Of a stretch of 64,000 nucleotides of DNA, positions 16,601 through 25,530 are shown piece after piece. Source of the DNA: Streptomyces griseosporeus (GTDB lineage Bacteria; Actinomycetota; Actinomycetes; Streptomycetales; Streptomycetaceae); assembly GCF_014656055.1 (NCBI RefSeq), contig NZ_BNBR01000006.1:496001-560000 (forward strand). Direction: 5' to 3'. Position 1 is the first letter of the stretch; the number at the start of each line of letters is the position of its first letter. Both the position numbers and the translations under genes were made by a program. Below the pieces are notes generated by a model that searched no databases, was not told where the DNA came from, and saw nothing but the letters and a program-made list of their open reading frames with translations.

Positions 16601-17719
16601 CTACCGGGTGCTCGCGTGGACCGCCCGCTGCAGGGACTCGGCGGCCAGCCGCACCGCCGCGTCCCGGGTGTTCTGCCCGAGCATCTCGGTGTGGATGGGC
16701 CCGCCCTGGGCGAGATGCCGGTCGTACGGGATCGGTACGACCGGCACGCCCGGCTCGCGCAGGTGCGCGGCGGCGGTCTTCGCGTCGAGCGTGGCGTCCG
16801 GGGAGCCGGCGATCAGCGCGACGACGGTGGTGGCGAGCGCCGAGTGCGGCAACTGGCCGAGCCAGTCCAGCACTTGCCGCGTGCCGTGAATGCCTTCGGC
16901 GGTCATGGGCGCCACGACCACCCGCGCGTGGGCGGTGTCCATGGCCGTCCGAGCCACCTCGCCCGGCAGCGTCTCGCAGTCCACGACAGTGACGGCGAAG
17001 TGCCGCTGGAGGTTCAGCGTCACGGTCCGGTACGTCCGCACGTCCAGCGGCGCCCCGACCCGCCCCTGCCCGGCGGGCAGCAGCCAGCCGCCGTCGGTGA
17101 CGGGCACCAGGTAGCCGATGATGTCGGTGAGCTGCATCCGCGGCTTGAGGATCCGGGCCAGGTCGGCGCAGCTCCAGCGCACGGTCTGGGCCCCCATCCG
17201 CACGGGCAGCGTGCCGAGCGCGCCGTCCGCCTCCAGGGTGAGCACCGGGTCGTGCCGGTAGTGGTTGAAGGTACGGCCGAGCAGCGCGGCGACGGTCGAC
17301 TTCCCGACGCCACCCCGGATGGAGGTCACGGCGACGACCCGCCCGACGCCCACCGGCTGCCGCACCTCGTGCGCCAAGCGCGCCTCTTCGGCGGCCCCTT
17401 GCCCCCCGACGGCCGCGAGCCGCCGCAGGGACCGCCCCGCCCGCTGGGGCAACGTGTCCCCGTGCTGGGGCCGCCCGAGAGCGACGGCTAGCCGCGGGTC
17501 GATGGTGGGAAGCGACTGGGGAGCCGGAGCGAGAGAGCCGGGCACCGGAACCGAAGCCGGCTTGTGCGCACCGCTGCCGGGGGGTGCCATCGGGACCGGC
17601 GGCACCGCGGCGACGGGCGGCGTGGTGGCCACAGGCGGCACAGCCGCGACGGGCGGCGCGTCACCGGAACCAGTCACCTGAGGCAGCGCCTCCGGCTGCC
17701 GTTCCGCACCCCCGGTCAT
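16601..17719 (-). CDS. MinD/ParA-like P-loop ATPase with Pro-rich N-terminus
   Basis: 372 aa. Residues 1-70 are a Pro/Ala/Val-rich disordered leader (PPVAAVPPV-type repeats). The ATPase domain starts near 125 with a deviant Walker A, SIRGGVGKST (about 133-142), followed by LTLEADGALGTLP and TVVDCETLPG (Walker B region). This is the MinD/Soj superfamily layout also seen in EspI-like proteins linked to type VII secretion; the long Pro-rich leader favours that comparison. No parB or secretion gene is adjacent, so it is an orphan here. It converges on the palindromic element. Confidence 0.85.
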   Translation of the reverse strand: MTGGAERQPEALPQVTGSGDAPPVAAVPPVATTPPVAAVPPVPMAPPGSGAHKPASVPVPGSLAPAPQSLPTIDPRLAVALGRPQHGDTLPQRAGRSLRRLAAVGGQGAAEEARLAHEVRQPVGVGRVVAVTSIRGGVGKSTVAALLGRTFNHYRHDPVLTLEADGALGTLPVRMGAQTVRWSCADLARILKPRMQLTDIIGYLVPVTDGGWLLPAGQGRVGAPLDVRTYRTVTLNLQRHFAVTVVDCETLPGEVARTAMDTAHARVVVAPMTAEGIHGTRQVLDWLGQLPHSALATTVVALIAGSPDATLDAKTAAAHLREPGVPVVPIPYDRHLAQGGPIHTEMLGQNTRDAAVRLAAESLQRAVHASTR

Positions 17720-17824
17720 GAGCCCGTTCCCATCACGCGCTCGAACTTATCACCGGCGCCAGGCGCCGAAGGAGGGGCGATTCGGGTGCTGATACGGGGG
17801 CGGTGTGGAGGTTGGGTGCGCAGC

Positions 17825-17858
17825 GGGGCCCGGGACAGCGGTTGCCGGCCCGGGCCCC
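17825..17858 (-). terminator. Hairpin terminator after 5'-nucleotidase gene
   Basis: A perfect 10-bp inverted repeat (GGGGCCCGGG/CCCGGGCCCC) with a 14-nt loop, beginning 15 bp beyond the 5'-nucleotidase stop. No T-tract. Confidence 0.65.
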
Positions 17859-17872
17859 TCGTTGCTCTGCTG

Positions 17873-19687
17873 TTACTGCACGACCGTGATCCGGTTCGTC
17901 GCCGGCGGTGCGATCGGCGCCGTCGGGGAGGAGTTGGCCGTCAGGTACTGCTCCAGGGCCGTCAGGTCGTCCGTGCCGACGAGGTCGTTCGTGCCCTGGC
18001 CCAGCGTCGTGAAGCCGTCGCCGCCGCCCGCGAGGAAGCTGTTCGTCGCGACGCGGTAGGTGGCCGCCGGATCGATCGGAGCGCCGTCGAGCCTGATGGT
18101 GTCCGTGACCACGCGGTCGGCGCCGGTCTTCGTCAGGTCCAGGGTGTACGTCAGACCCGACGACGGCTGCAGGATCTTCGGGGCCGCCGTGTTGCCGCCG
18201 CTGACCTGCTCCTTGAGGGCCTGGATCAGCTGCGCGCCGGTAAAGTCCTGCAGGTTGACGGTGTTGGCGAACGGCTGGACCGTGAAGCCCTCCGCGTACG
18301 TCACCACGCCGTCGCCCTCACTGCCCTTGGCCGCGTAGGTGAGGCCCGCACGCACGCCGCCCGGGTTCATCAGGGCCAGGTCGGCCGACGGGTCGAGCGT
18401 CCTGGCGTACGCCAGTTGCGCGTCGGCGATGAGGTCGCCCATCGGGGACTCGGTGCCCGTGTTGGGGATGTCGGCGGAGATGTAGCCGATGGGGCGGTTG
18501 CCGATCGGGGCGGCGAGAGTGTTCCACCTCGTGATCAGGTCGGTCATGTCCGCCGCCTTGGGGACTGTCCGCGTGACCACGTGGTTCGCCGACTTCACCG
18601 CCGTACGGGAGATGTCGCCCGTCCAGCGGTCGTACGTCAGCGTGGTGTCCGTGTAGAGCCGGCCGAAGGACGCGGCCGAGGTGACCATGCGGGGCCTGCC
18701 CGCCGGGTCGGGGATCGTGCACACGTACGCCGTGTGGGTGTGGCCGGTGACCAGCGCGTCCACGGCGGGCGTGACGTTCTTGGCGATGTCGACGATCGGG
18801 CCGGAGATGCCGTCGCCCGCGCCCGGCGCGTCACAGTTGTAGTTGTACGAGGAGGACGCCGGGAAGCCGCCCTCGTGGATGAGCGCGACGATCGACTGCA
18901 CGCCCTGCGCCTGGAGCACCTTGGCGTACTTGTTGATGGTCTCGACCTCGTCCTTGAAGACCAGGCCCTTGACGCCGTCCGCGGAGACGATGCCCGGGGT
19001 GCCCTCCAGCGTGACGCCGATGAAGCCGATCTTGACGTCGTCCTTCCGCCACACCCAGTACGGCTTGAGGATCGGCTTGCCCGTCTTCTCGTTCTGCACG
19101 TTGGCCGCGAGATAGGGGAAGTCGGCGCCCTCGAACTCCTGGTCCGTGTGGCAGCCGGCCGTCGGGTGGCAGCCGCCGTTCTGCAGGCGGGCCAGCTCGG
19201 CCGCGCCCTCGTCGAACTCGTGGTTGCCGACCGAGGTGACGTCCAGGTCCAGCTTGTTCAGCGCCTCGATGGTGGGCTCGTCGTGGAACAGGCCCGAGAT
19301 CAGCGGAGAGGCGCCGACCATGTCACCGCCGGCCGCGGTGATGGAGTACCGCTTGCCCTGGCGGGCCTCGCGCAGATGCGTGGCCAGGTACTCCACGCCG
19401 CCCGCGTCGATCGTCTTCGTCGTGCCGTCGGCCTGCAGCTCGGTGACCCGGCCGGAGGAACCGGACGGCGGTTCGAGGTTGCCGTGCAGGTCGTTGAAGG
19501 ACAGCAGCTGCACGTCCTGGTATCGGCTCGGCCAGTGGCCGCCCGGCTCGCCCTGGCTCTCACCGGCGGCGGCCGTGCCCGGCAGCGCCGCGGCCAGCGC
19601 ACCGGCGGTGGCGAGCCCGGCGGCGGCCGCGAGCAGCCGGTACGTACGGCGTCTGCGCGGCGGATACGGCTGTGATGTGGCTGGCAA
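17873..19687 (-). CDS. Secreted 5'-nucleotidase / metallophosphatase
   Basis: 604 aa. The start is probably TTG (MPATSQP) with AGGGGGG about 4 nt upstream. Signal peptide: PPRRRRTYRLL, hydrophobic core, AAAGES. The metallophosphatase domain shows LLSFNDLHGN (metal site), GNHEFDEGA and the GHTHTAY motif. The C-terminal 5'-nucleotidase substrate domain runs from about 370 (MGDLIADAQL, NPGGVRAGL, ATNSFLAGGGDGF). The enzyme hydrolyses extracellular nucleotides to nucleosides and phosphate, which fits a phosphate-scavenging neighbourhood, although no clear Pho box was found upstream. It ends in a hairpin. Confidence 0.93.
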   Translation of the reverse strand: MPATSQPYPPRRRRTYRLLAAAAGLATAGALAAALPGTAAAGESQGEPGGHWPSRYQDVQLLSFNDLHGNLEPPSGSSGRVTELQADGTTKTIDAGGVEYLATHLREARQGKRYSITAAGGDMVGASPLISGLFHDEPTIEALNKLDLDVTSVGNHEFDEGAAELARLQNGGCHPTAGCHTDQEFEGADFPYLAANVQNEKTGKPILKPYWVWRKDDVKIGFIGVTLEGTPGIVSADGVKGLVFKDEVETINKYAKVLQAQGVQSIVALIHEGGFPASSSYNYNCDAPGAGDGISGPIVDIAKNVTPAVDALVTGHTHTAYVCTIPDPAGRPRMVTSAASFGRLYTDTTLTYDRWTGDISRTAVKSANHVVTRTVPKAADMTDLITRWNTLAAPIGNRPIGYISADIPNTGTESPMGDLIADAQLAYARTLDPSADLALMNPGGVRAGLTYAAKGSEGDGVVTYAEGFTVQPFANTVNLQDFTGAQLIQALKEQVSGGNTAAPKILQPSSGLTYTLDLTKTGADRVVTDTIRLDGAPIDPAATYRVATNSFLAGGGDGFTTLGQGTNDLVGTDDLTALEQYLTANSSPTAPIAPPATNRITVVQ

Positions 19688-19877
19688 TTCGCCCCCCTGT
19701 GGGTGTTGTGCGCCCTTCGGGTCCTTCTGTGCCCTGCGGGTCCGGGGTGTGCTCCCGTCCGGCGCAGCCTAGGGTCAACGCGCGTAGCGCGACAGGGGGT
19801 TCGTGGTTACATCCTGGTTTCCCTTTGCCGTCCCCCGTACCGCCACTTTGGCGCCCCCTCCCCTTACCCTCGTACGC

Positions 19878-20816
19878 ATGACCAGCGACGACATCGCACG
19901 GCTCCCCGGCGCCCGATCCATCGAGACCTACTCCGCGCTCTCCCCGGACCAGATCGAGGCCGTGCTCGGCCTGCTCGCCGAAGCCTCCGCCGCCGACGGC
20001 CAGCAGGCGGTGTCCGAGCAGGGGCGGCTCCAGCTGCGGGGCGGCGCCCGCGAGGGCGTCTCCCACCTGCTGCTGACCGTGGGCGACGAACTCGCCGGTT
20101 ATGCCCAGCTGGAGGACACCGACCCCGTCGAGGCACCCGCCGCCGAACTGGTCGTCCACCCCGCCCACCGCGGCCACGGCCACGGCCGCGCGCTCGGCTC
20201 GGCGCTGCTCGCCGCCTCCGGCAAGCGGCTGCGGGTGTGGGCCCACGGCGGGCACGCCGCCGCCCGGCATCTCGCCCAGGTCCTCGGCCTGACGCTGTTC
20301 CGCGAACTGCGGCAGATGCGCCGCTCCTTGACCGACCTGGACCTGTCCGAGCCGGTGCTGCCCGAGGGCGTCACCGTCCGCACCTTCGTCCCCGGCCAGG
20401 ACGACGCGGCCTGGCTCGCCGTCAACGCCGCCGCCTTCGCCCACCATCCCGAGCAGGGCTCCCTGACCCAGCGCGACCTCGACGACCGCAAGGCCGAGCC
20501 CTGGTTCGACCCCGCCGGCTTCTTCCTCGCCGAGCGGGAGACGGACACCGGCCGCGACCTGGTCGGATTCCACTGGACCAAGGTCCACGCCGAGGAGCAG
20601 CTCGGCGAGGTCTACGTCCTCGGCGTCGCCCCCGGCACCCAGGGCGGCGGCCTCGGCAAGGCCCTCACCACGATCGGCCTGCGGCATCTGGCGGCCCAGG
20701 GACTGCCGACGGCGATGCTGTACGTCGACGCCGACAACAAGGCGGCCGTGTCGGTCTACGAGCGGATGGGGTTCACCACGTACGAGGCGGACCTGATGTA
20801 CCGGACGGAGACCTGA
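19878..20816 (+). CDS. mshD: Mycothiol synthase (acetyltransferase) MshD
   Basis: 312 aa, two tandem GNAT domains. MshD acetylates the cysteinyl amine of Cys-GlcN-Ins with acetyl-CoA, the last step of mycothiol synthesis, in the cytosol. The C-terminal domain has the acetyl-CoA loop VLGVAPGTQGGGLGKAL and ends YERMGFTTYEADLMY; the N-terminal copy has VHPAHRGHGHGRALG. Length matches the family. No Shine-Dalgarno is seen before ATG, while TACCCT sits 7 nt upstream, so a leaderless mRNA is possible. It is divergent from the 5'-nucleotidase. Confidence 0.92.
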   Translation: MTSDDIARLPGARSIETYSALSPDQIEAVLGLLAEASAADGQQAVSEQGRLQLRGGAREGVSHLLLTVGDELAGYAQLEDTDPVEAPAAELVVHPAHRGHGHGRALGSALLAASGKRLRVWAHGGHAAARHLAQVLGLTLFRELRQMRRSLTDLDLSEPVLPEGVTVRTFVPGQDDAAWLAVNAAAFAHHPEQGSLTQRDLDDRKAEPWFDPAGFFLAERETDTGRDLVGFHWTKVHAEEQLGEVYVLGVAPGTQGGGLGKALTTIGLRHLAAQGLPTAMLYVDADNKAAVSVYERMGFTTYEADLMYRTET

Positions 20817-20882
20817 CCCTTCGGGGCGGGGCGGGGCGGGGTGCGGGGGCCGGTGGTCTTCTCGGGCACTTCGGCCACCCGT

Positions 20883-20982
20883 CGTGGTCAGCAGCCCGTG
20901 CGGTCAGCCGCCCGTCGCGGTCAGCTGCCGGTGCGGTCAGCCACCCGTCGCGGTCAGCAGCCCGTGCGGTCAGCAGCCCGCG
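20883..20982. repeat. GGTCAGC minisatellite, six copies
   Basis: GGTCA occurs at 20886, 20902, 20919, 20935, 20952 and 20968, an alternating 16/17-bp period (33-bp double unit) with GTGCGGTCAGC and GTCGCGGTCAGC alternating. The last copy carries the stop codon of the leftward membrane-protein gene. No hairpin or ORF explains it. Confidence 0.75.
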
Positions 20983-21665
20983 GAGGCCCGTATCCCCCCG
21001 GTCCTCGGGCCGCCGCGCCGCAGCGGCTCCGGCACACTGACCGCCCATACGATCACCGCCGCCGCCAGCACGGCGGCCCATCTGCCGTGCGCCGCGGCCC
21101 ACTGAGGGCTGCCCGGGGCGACGAACAGACCCCAGCGGTCCGGCAGCAGCATCCCCGCGACCACCAGGGCCAGCAGTCCCACCGCCGCGGCGCGGCCCGG
21201 CTCGGGCTCGGCGGAGGTGCGGACGGTCGCTGCCGCGAGGGCGAGGGCGGTCGCCGTCAGCGTCACGGCCTCCAGGGTCACGTCGGCCAGCGGGGGCCGC
21301 GCGTCCCGCGGGATCAGCAGCAGCGCGCCAGACCAGGCGAGGGCCGCGAGCGGGGCGAGGAGGGCGGCGCGGAGATGGACCCTGAGCGGCCGCCCGGCCG
21401 GCGTGGTCTCCGTCATGACGCGGGACGGGTCGTCCAGGAGGAACGCCAGGCCCAGCGCCATGGCCAGCGCGCTCACCCTGAGCAGGACGGCACCGGTCTC
21501 GGGGGTCCCCAGGTCCGGCAGCACTCTCGGCAGGGCCGCCACCAGCAGACCCGTGACGGCACCCGCGAGGAGGGGGCCCCGGGGCAGGGCCCGGACGGTG
21601 GGGCGGATCAGGGCGCCGAACACCGGGAGGCCCGGCCGCCGCTCACGCCGCGCACGGATCGTCAC
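20970..21665 (-). CDS. Membrane protein of ABC transporter operon, 231 aa
   Basis: Last gene of the leftward ECF sigma/ABC operon; its GTG start overlaps the upstream permease gene by 23 nt. It has about six hydrophobic segments (for example LLAGAVTGLLVAALP and WAAVLAAAVIVWAV) and no ATPase or catalytic motif. It may be a second membrane component of the transporter. The stop codon lies in the final unit of a minisatellite, so the C-terminus (RASAGC) may vary between strains. Confidence 0.78.
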   Translation of the reverse strand: MTIRARRERRPGLPVFGALIRPTVRALPRGPLLAGAVTGLLVAALPRVLPDLGTPETGAVLLRVSALAMALGLAFLLDDPSRVMTETTPAGRPLRVHLRAALLAPLAALAWSGALLLIPRDARPPLADVTLEAVTLTATALALAAATVRTSAEPEPGRAAAVGLLALVVAGMLLPDRWGLFVAPGSPQWAAAHGRWAAVLAAAVIVWAVSVPEPLRRGGPRTGGIRASAGC

Positions 21666-23196
21666 GGTTCTCCTCCTTCTCGGGTGCCCGCACGCCCAGC
21701 AGGTGGGCGACGCGGGTCAGCGATGTCTCGGGTGAGGTGAGTTCCGTCCAGCCGGCGCGCACCGCCGACGTGACGTCCTCGCTCGGCCGGTGCAGCAACT
21801 CCCGCACCATCCGCGTCTGTTCGGCACTCATGGCCAGCGGCTCCGTGGGGGCCAGCACGGCGCCCGGGCCCTCGGTGCCGTCGTCGAGGCGGACATGGGC
21901 GAACGCGCTCATCGGGTCCGGCTGGGCGGCCAGCGCCAGCCACATGACGGTCACCGCGCGGGCGTCGCAGATCCCGCTCGCCTCCTTCTCACTGCCGGCC
22001 ACCAGGACGGAGGCCACGCCGACGGCGAACTCGGGGACGCGGTTGCCGCCCCACTCGGTGCCGACGGTGATCTGGCCGGGGCCGGCCAGCGGGACGAGCG
22101 CGGCGTCGCCGGTGAGGCCGTACCGCGCCTCCACCCGCTGACGCACCGTCAGCCGGTCGTGGTGGCCGCCCGCCAGCCGCTCGACGCGTTCGACCACCGC
22201 CGCCCAGTCGGCCGTACGGCCGGTCCACTCCGGGAAGGCGCAGTACCGCACCCCGGCACGAAGCGCGCAGGACTGGTCCTTCTCCGGGCTGACCGAGGCC
22301 ACGGTTCTCGCCTCCGTCAGCTGCCGTGAGTCGCCCGGGGACTGTCCGGCGACGCCGGCGGCCGTGGCGGCGAGCGCGACGGCGGTCACCACCGCGACCG
22401 GGCGGGTCCGCCGGCCGCTCACCAGGAGCGCGGCGCCCAGCAGCGTCACCGTCAGGCCCGCCAGATACAGCGCGTGCCAGGCGGCGGGGCGGCCCAGCAG
22501 AGCGGAGGGGAGCGGGGCGCCGCCCGTCTCGGGGACGACCGGGGAGAGCCAGGTCAGCCAGTGCGGGCTCGTGCCGTCCGAAGCGACCGAGATCACCACG
22601 AGCAGCACGTACAGGCCGACGACGAAGAGCGGGGCCGCGAACGCGGAGTGGATCAGGCGGGCCAGCAGGACGCCGACGACGCCGGCCAGCAGTACCGTCA
22701 GCGGGGCCACCGCCAGCTCGGCGACCGAGCCGTGCCCGACCGCGCCCGGCTTGAGGGCCGCCCAGGCGAACTCGGCGGTCACGACGACGGCGACGACCGC
22801 CGCGAACGGCACCACCGACAGCACGTGCGCGAGGGTGCGCCGCCACGGCCGCACCGGCAGCACGCCGAAGTGCCGTTCGGTGCCGTGGCGCCGGGAGCGC
22901 AGCACGGCGTGGTTGACGCACAGCAGCACCGCGAGCGCCACGAGCTGGGGCGCGGACTGGGGGGCGCGGTCGGCGTCCTGGAGCACCGGGTAGTCCGCCA
23001 TGCCGTCCCGCTCGGCCGCCACCAGGGAGTAGACGGAGTAGCCGAGGTAGAGCAGGAGGAAGACGAAGACCGGGACGTGCAGCAGCAGTTCGCGCGCCTC
23101 GAAGCGGGCGAGGGCGAGCACGGCGGCCCAGGGCCGGTCCTTCGCGGCCGGCGGCCGGGTGACCTCGACGGCGGGCGGCGTCACCGTGGTGCTCAT
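21643..23196 (-). CDS. ABC transporter permease, 517 aa
   Basis: Start at ATG (MSTTVTPP), overlapping the ATPase stop by 4 nt; upstream in-frame sequence belongs to the ATPase gene region. The N-terminal half carries about six to eight membrane helices (VPVFVFLLLYLGYSVYSL, VVPFAAVVAVVVTAEFAW and others). The C-terminal part (about 320-517) is soluble, has a few cysteines and resembles no known domain. The topology suits the membrane half of an ABC-2-type exporter. Co-transcription with its ATPase and the sigma/anti-sigma pair implies that the exporter belongs to that regulon. Confidence 0.82.
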   Translation of the reverse strand: MSTTVTPPAVEVTRPPAAKDRPWAAVLALARFEARELLLHVPVFVFLLLYLGYSVYSLVAAERDGMADYPVLQDADRAPQSAPQLVALAVLLCVNHAVLRSRRHGTERHFGVLPVRPWRRTLAHVLSVVPFAAVVAVVVTAEFAWAALKPGAVGHGSVAELAVAPLTVLLAGVVGVLLARLIHSAFAAPLFVVGLYVLLVVISVASDGTSPHWLTWLSPVVPETGGAPLPSALLGRPAAWHALYLAGLTVTLLGAALLVSGRRTRPVAVVTAVALAATAAGVAGQSPGDSRQLTEARTVASVSPEKDQSCALRAGVRYCAFPEWTGRTADWAAVVERVERLAGGHHDRLTVRQRVEARYGLTGDAALVPLAGPGQITVGTEWGGNRVPEFAVGVASVLVAGSEKEASGICDARAVTVMWLALAAQPDPMSAFAHVRLDDGTEGPGAVLAPTEPLAMSAEQTRMVRELLHRPSEDVTSAVRAGWTELTSPETSLTRVAHLLGVRAPEKEENRDDPCAA

Positions 23197-24053
23197 GCGA
23201 CCGCCTCCCGCTCCCCGTCGCCCAGGGTGAGCAGATAGCCGTCCTCCAGGGTGGGCTCCAGCAGGTCGGCGCCCTCCGGCGGGTCGCCGACATTGCGGAA
23301 AGTGCCGGTGCCGGTGCGCCAGCCTGCGCGGGCGCCCGGGGCGCGCTCGGCGCTGCTCCAGACCCGGCCGGCCGCCCGCGCGGTCAGCTCGGCCGGGGTG
23401 CCCTCGAAGCGGACTTGGCCACCGGCCAGGACGACGACGCGGTGGCACAGCATCGCCACGTCCTCGGTCTGGTGGGTGGACAGCAGGACCGTGCGGCCCT
23501 CGCCGGCCTGGGCGATCAGCTCCCGGAACCGCACCCGCTGCTCGGGGTCGAGACCGACGGTGGGCTCGTCCAGGACGAGGAAGCCGGGGTCGCCGACGAG
23601 CGCGGCGGCCAGGGCGACGCGCTGCCGCATCCCGCCGGACAGCCGCTTCATCCGGCGGCCCCGCACCTCGGACAGGTCCACGGCGTCCAGGACCCGCCGC
23701 ACCTCCCGGTGGCGGGCGGTGCGGTCGGTCAGCTCCTTGAGGATCGCGACGTAGTCGACGAACTCGAAGGCGGAGAAGTCCGGGTGGAAGCCGGGGTTCT
23801 GCGGCAGGTAGCCCAGGGTGCGCCGCAGGTCCTGGCGGCCGGCCGCGCTGCCCGGGTCGTGCCCGAGGACGGTGAAGGAGCCCTGGTCGGCGGGGACTGC
23901 GGTGGCGAGGACCCGCAGCAGGGTGGTCTTCCCGGCGCCGTTGGGCCCGAGCAGTCCGGTGACGCCCGCGCCGAGGCGCAGGGAGACGTCGTCGAGGGCA
24001 CGGGTGCCGCCGTAGCGGAGGGTCAGCCCGGAGGCGGAGACGGTGACGGTCAT
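23193..24053 (-). CDS. ABC transporter ATP-binding protein
   Basis: 286 aa. All nucleotide-binding motifs are intact: Walker A GPNGAGKTT, Q-loop LPQNPGF, signature LSGGMRQR, Walker B FLVLDEPTVGLDP and the switch His in STHQTED. It belongs to the DrrA/CcmA-like exporter class. Both ends overlap neighbours by 4 nt (anti-sigma-like gene upstream, permease downstream). The last 60 residues are a non-conserved extension. It supplies ATP hydrolysis for the adjacent permease; substrate unknown. Confidence 0.92.
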   Translation of the reverse strand: MTVTVSASGLTLRYGGTRALDDVSLRLGAGVTGLLGPNGAGKTTLLRVLATAVPADQGSFTVLGHDPGSAAGRQDLRRTLGYLPQNPGFHPDFSAFEFVDYVAILKELTDRTARHREVRRVLDAVDLSEVRGRRMKRLSGGMRQRVALAAALVGDPGFLVLDEPTVGLDPEQRVRFRELIAQAGEGRTVLLSTHQTEDVAMLCHRVVVLAGGQVRFEGTPAELTARAAGRVWSSAERAPGARAGWRTGTGTFRNVGDPPEGADLLEPTLEDGYLLTLGDGEREAVA

Positions 24054-24898
24054 ACGGCGCTCCCGTGGGTGAAGCCGGTGAAGGGTGCGTGGGCGGGGGT
24101 GGCGTCGAAGCGGTCCCTGAGCCGGACCAGCAGCCAGCCGGCCACGGCGGCGACGACGGCGGCGGCGACCTGGCCGGGCGCGGTGAACGGCGCGGGCGTG
24201 CCCGCCGTCGTGGTCTGGGCGATCACCAGCAGCGCGGTCCAGGCCGCGCCCACCAGGGCCGGGGCGAGGACCGGACCGAGCCGGGGGGTCAGGGCGAGGC
24301 CCGTCGCGGTGAGGGCCAGCGCGGGCAGCAGCCAGGCCAGCGCCCGCAGCCCGTACCCGGGCAGGGCGAGCGTGGCCAGGCCGTTGAGGACGAGGCCGGC
24401 GGTGAGCACCGCGCAGGTGCGCAGCATCAGCAGCCGGAAGCCGTGCATCGGGGCGACGACCGCCATCTCGTACGTCGGGTCCAGGACCGGGCCGTACGAC
24501 AGGGCCACCCCGGCCAGCGGCAGCAGCGGGGCGAGGCCGAGGAACAGCCCCGGGCTGTCGGCGACGCGGACCATGAGCACGGTCATCGTCAGCACGAACG
24601 CCACCGCCAGCAGCCACGACCGGCGCAGCACCGGGGTGGCCGCGAGCAGTCGCGCGGAGTGGTCGGCGACCCCGCACCGCACCAGCAGCCCCTCGAACAC
24701 CCCGCGCCGCGGCGCGTCCAGCTCGGCGTCCAGCCGCTCCCAGCCGTCCGTCAGGACGACCGGGTCGCTCACCTCGGCGAGCCGGGCGCGGCAGTCCGCG
24801 CAGGCCGTCAGGTGGGTGTCCGCCGACCACAGCAGTGGCGGCGCGAGGTCACCCCGCACATAGGCGCGCAGGTCCTCTTCTGCCACGTGCCACGTCAT
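24050..24898 (-). CDS. Zinc-finger anti-sigma-like membrane protein
   Basis: 282 aa. The N-terminus has the ZAS anti-sigma signature His29-x3-Cys33-x2-Cys36 (HLTACADC). About six membrane helices fill residues 85-265. Its start overlaps the ECF sigma gene's stop by 4 nt and its stop overlaps the ABC ATPase start by 4 nt. This is the classical sigma/anti-sigma pairing: the protein should hold the sigma factor at the membrane until a signal releases it. The multi-span body is larger than single-span anti-sigmas, so it may sense the transporter or its substrate directly. Confidence 0.85.
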   Translation of the reverse strand: MTWHVAEEDLRAYVRGDLAPPLLWSADTHLTACADCRARLAEVSDPVVLTDGWERLDAELDAPRRGVFEGLLVRCGVADHSARLLAATPVLRRSWLLAVAFVLTMTVLMVRVADSPGLFLGLAPLLPLAGVALSYGPVLDPTYEMAVVAPMHGFRLLMLRTCAVLTAGLVLNGLATLALPGYGLRALAWLLPALALTATGLALTPRLGPVLAPALVGAAWTALLVIAQTTTAGTPAPFTAPGQVAAAVVAAVAGWLLVRLRDRFDATPAHAPFTGFTHGSAV

Positions 24899-25437
24899 GC
24901 CAGCGCCTCCCGCAGTTGCTTGCGGGCTCTGAGCGCCCGCGTCTTGACCGTGCCGGGCGGAATGCCGAGGACGACCGCGGCCTCCCGGGTGGTGAGCCCG
25001 TCGATGACGGTCGCCTGGAGGACGGCGCGCAGTTCGGGCGAGAGCCTTATCAGCGCGCCGGCGAGGTCCCCGTGCTCCACCCCCGCGAGCACGCGCTCCT
25101 CCGCCGACGCCTCGTCCCGGTGCCGCAGCCGCGCGAGCGCCTGCCGCAGCCGGCCCCGCGCGCCGTCGCCGCGCAGCGCGTCGACCAGCCGGCGTGACCC
25201 GATGCGCCACAGCCAGCCGGCGACGTCGCCCTCCTCGCGATAGCGGGCGCTGCCCCGCCACACCTGGAGGAACGTCTCCTGCACGACGTCGTCGACTATC
25301 CCGGCGTCGGCGCAGCGGCTGCGCATGCGCGCGGTCAGCCACGGCGCGTACCGCCGGTACAGCTCCTCGAAGGCGTGACGGTCCCCGTCTGCCGCGATGG
25401 CCCGCAGCAGCTCCCCGTCGCTTCTCGTTTCGCTCAC
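24895..25437 (-). CDS. ECF-type RNA polymerase sigma factor
   Basis: 180 aa, GTG start with GGAG 5 nt upstream. Region 2 is at about 22-90 (FEELYRRYAPWLTARM, DDVVQETFLQVWRG) and region 4 at about 125-178 (LSPELRAVLQATVIDGLTTREAAVVLGIPPGTVKTRALRARKQL). It directs RNA polymerase to a stress or substrate regulon. It heads the operon sigma / anti-sigma / ATPase / permease / membrane protein, so autoregulation of the exporter is likely. The promoter region is shared with the divergent GntR gene. Confidence 0.92.
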   Translation of the reverse strand: MSETRSDGELLRAIAADGDRHAFEELYRRYAPWLTARMRSRCADAGIVDDVVQETFLQVWRGSARYREEGDVAGWLWRIGSRRLVDALRGDGARGRLRQALARLRHRDEASAEERVLAGVEHGDLAGALIRLSPELRAVLQATVIDGLTTREAAVVLGIPPGTVKTRALRARKQLREALA

Positions 25438-25530
25438 ATCTCCTCATCGGACCAGCCCCGCCGATCGGTTCACGGATCGACGGACGACTTTCTCACCCCG
25501 CTCCGGCCGGGAGTTGACGAACCGAGCCCC

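Noticed and set aside
19688..19877. Pho box between 5'-nucleotidase and mshD
   Set aside because: No GTTCACC-type repeats on either strand; only a short direct repeat (GCCCT-CGGGTCC twice) was seen.
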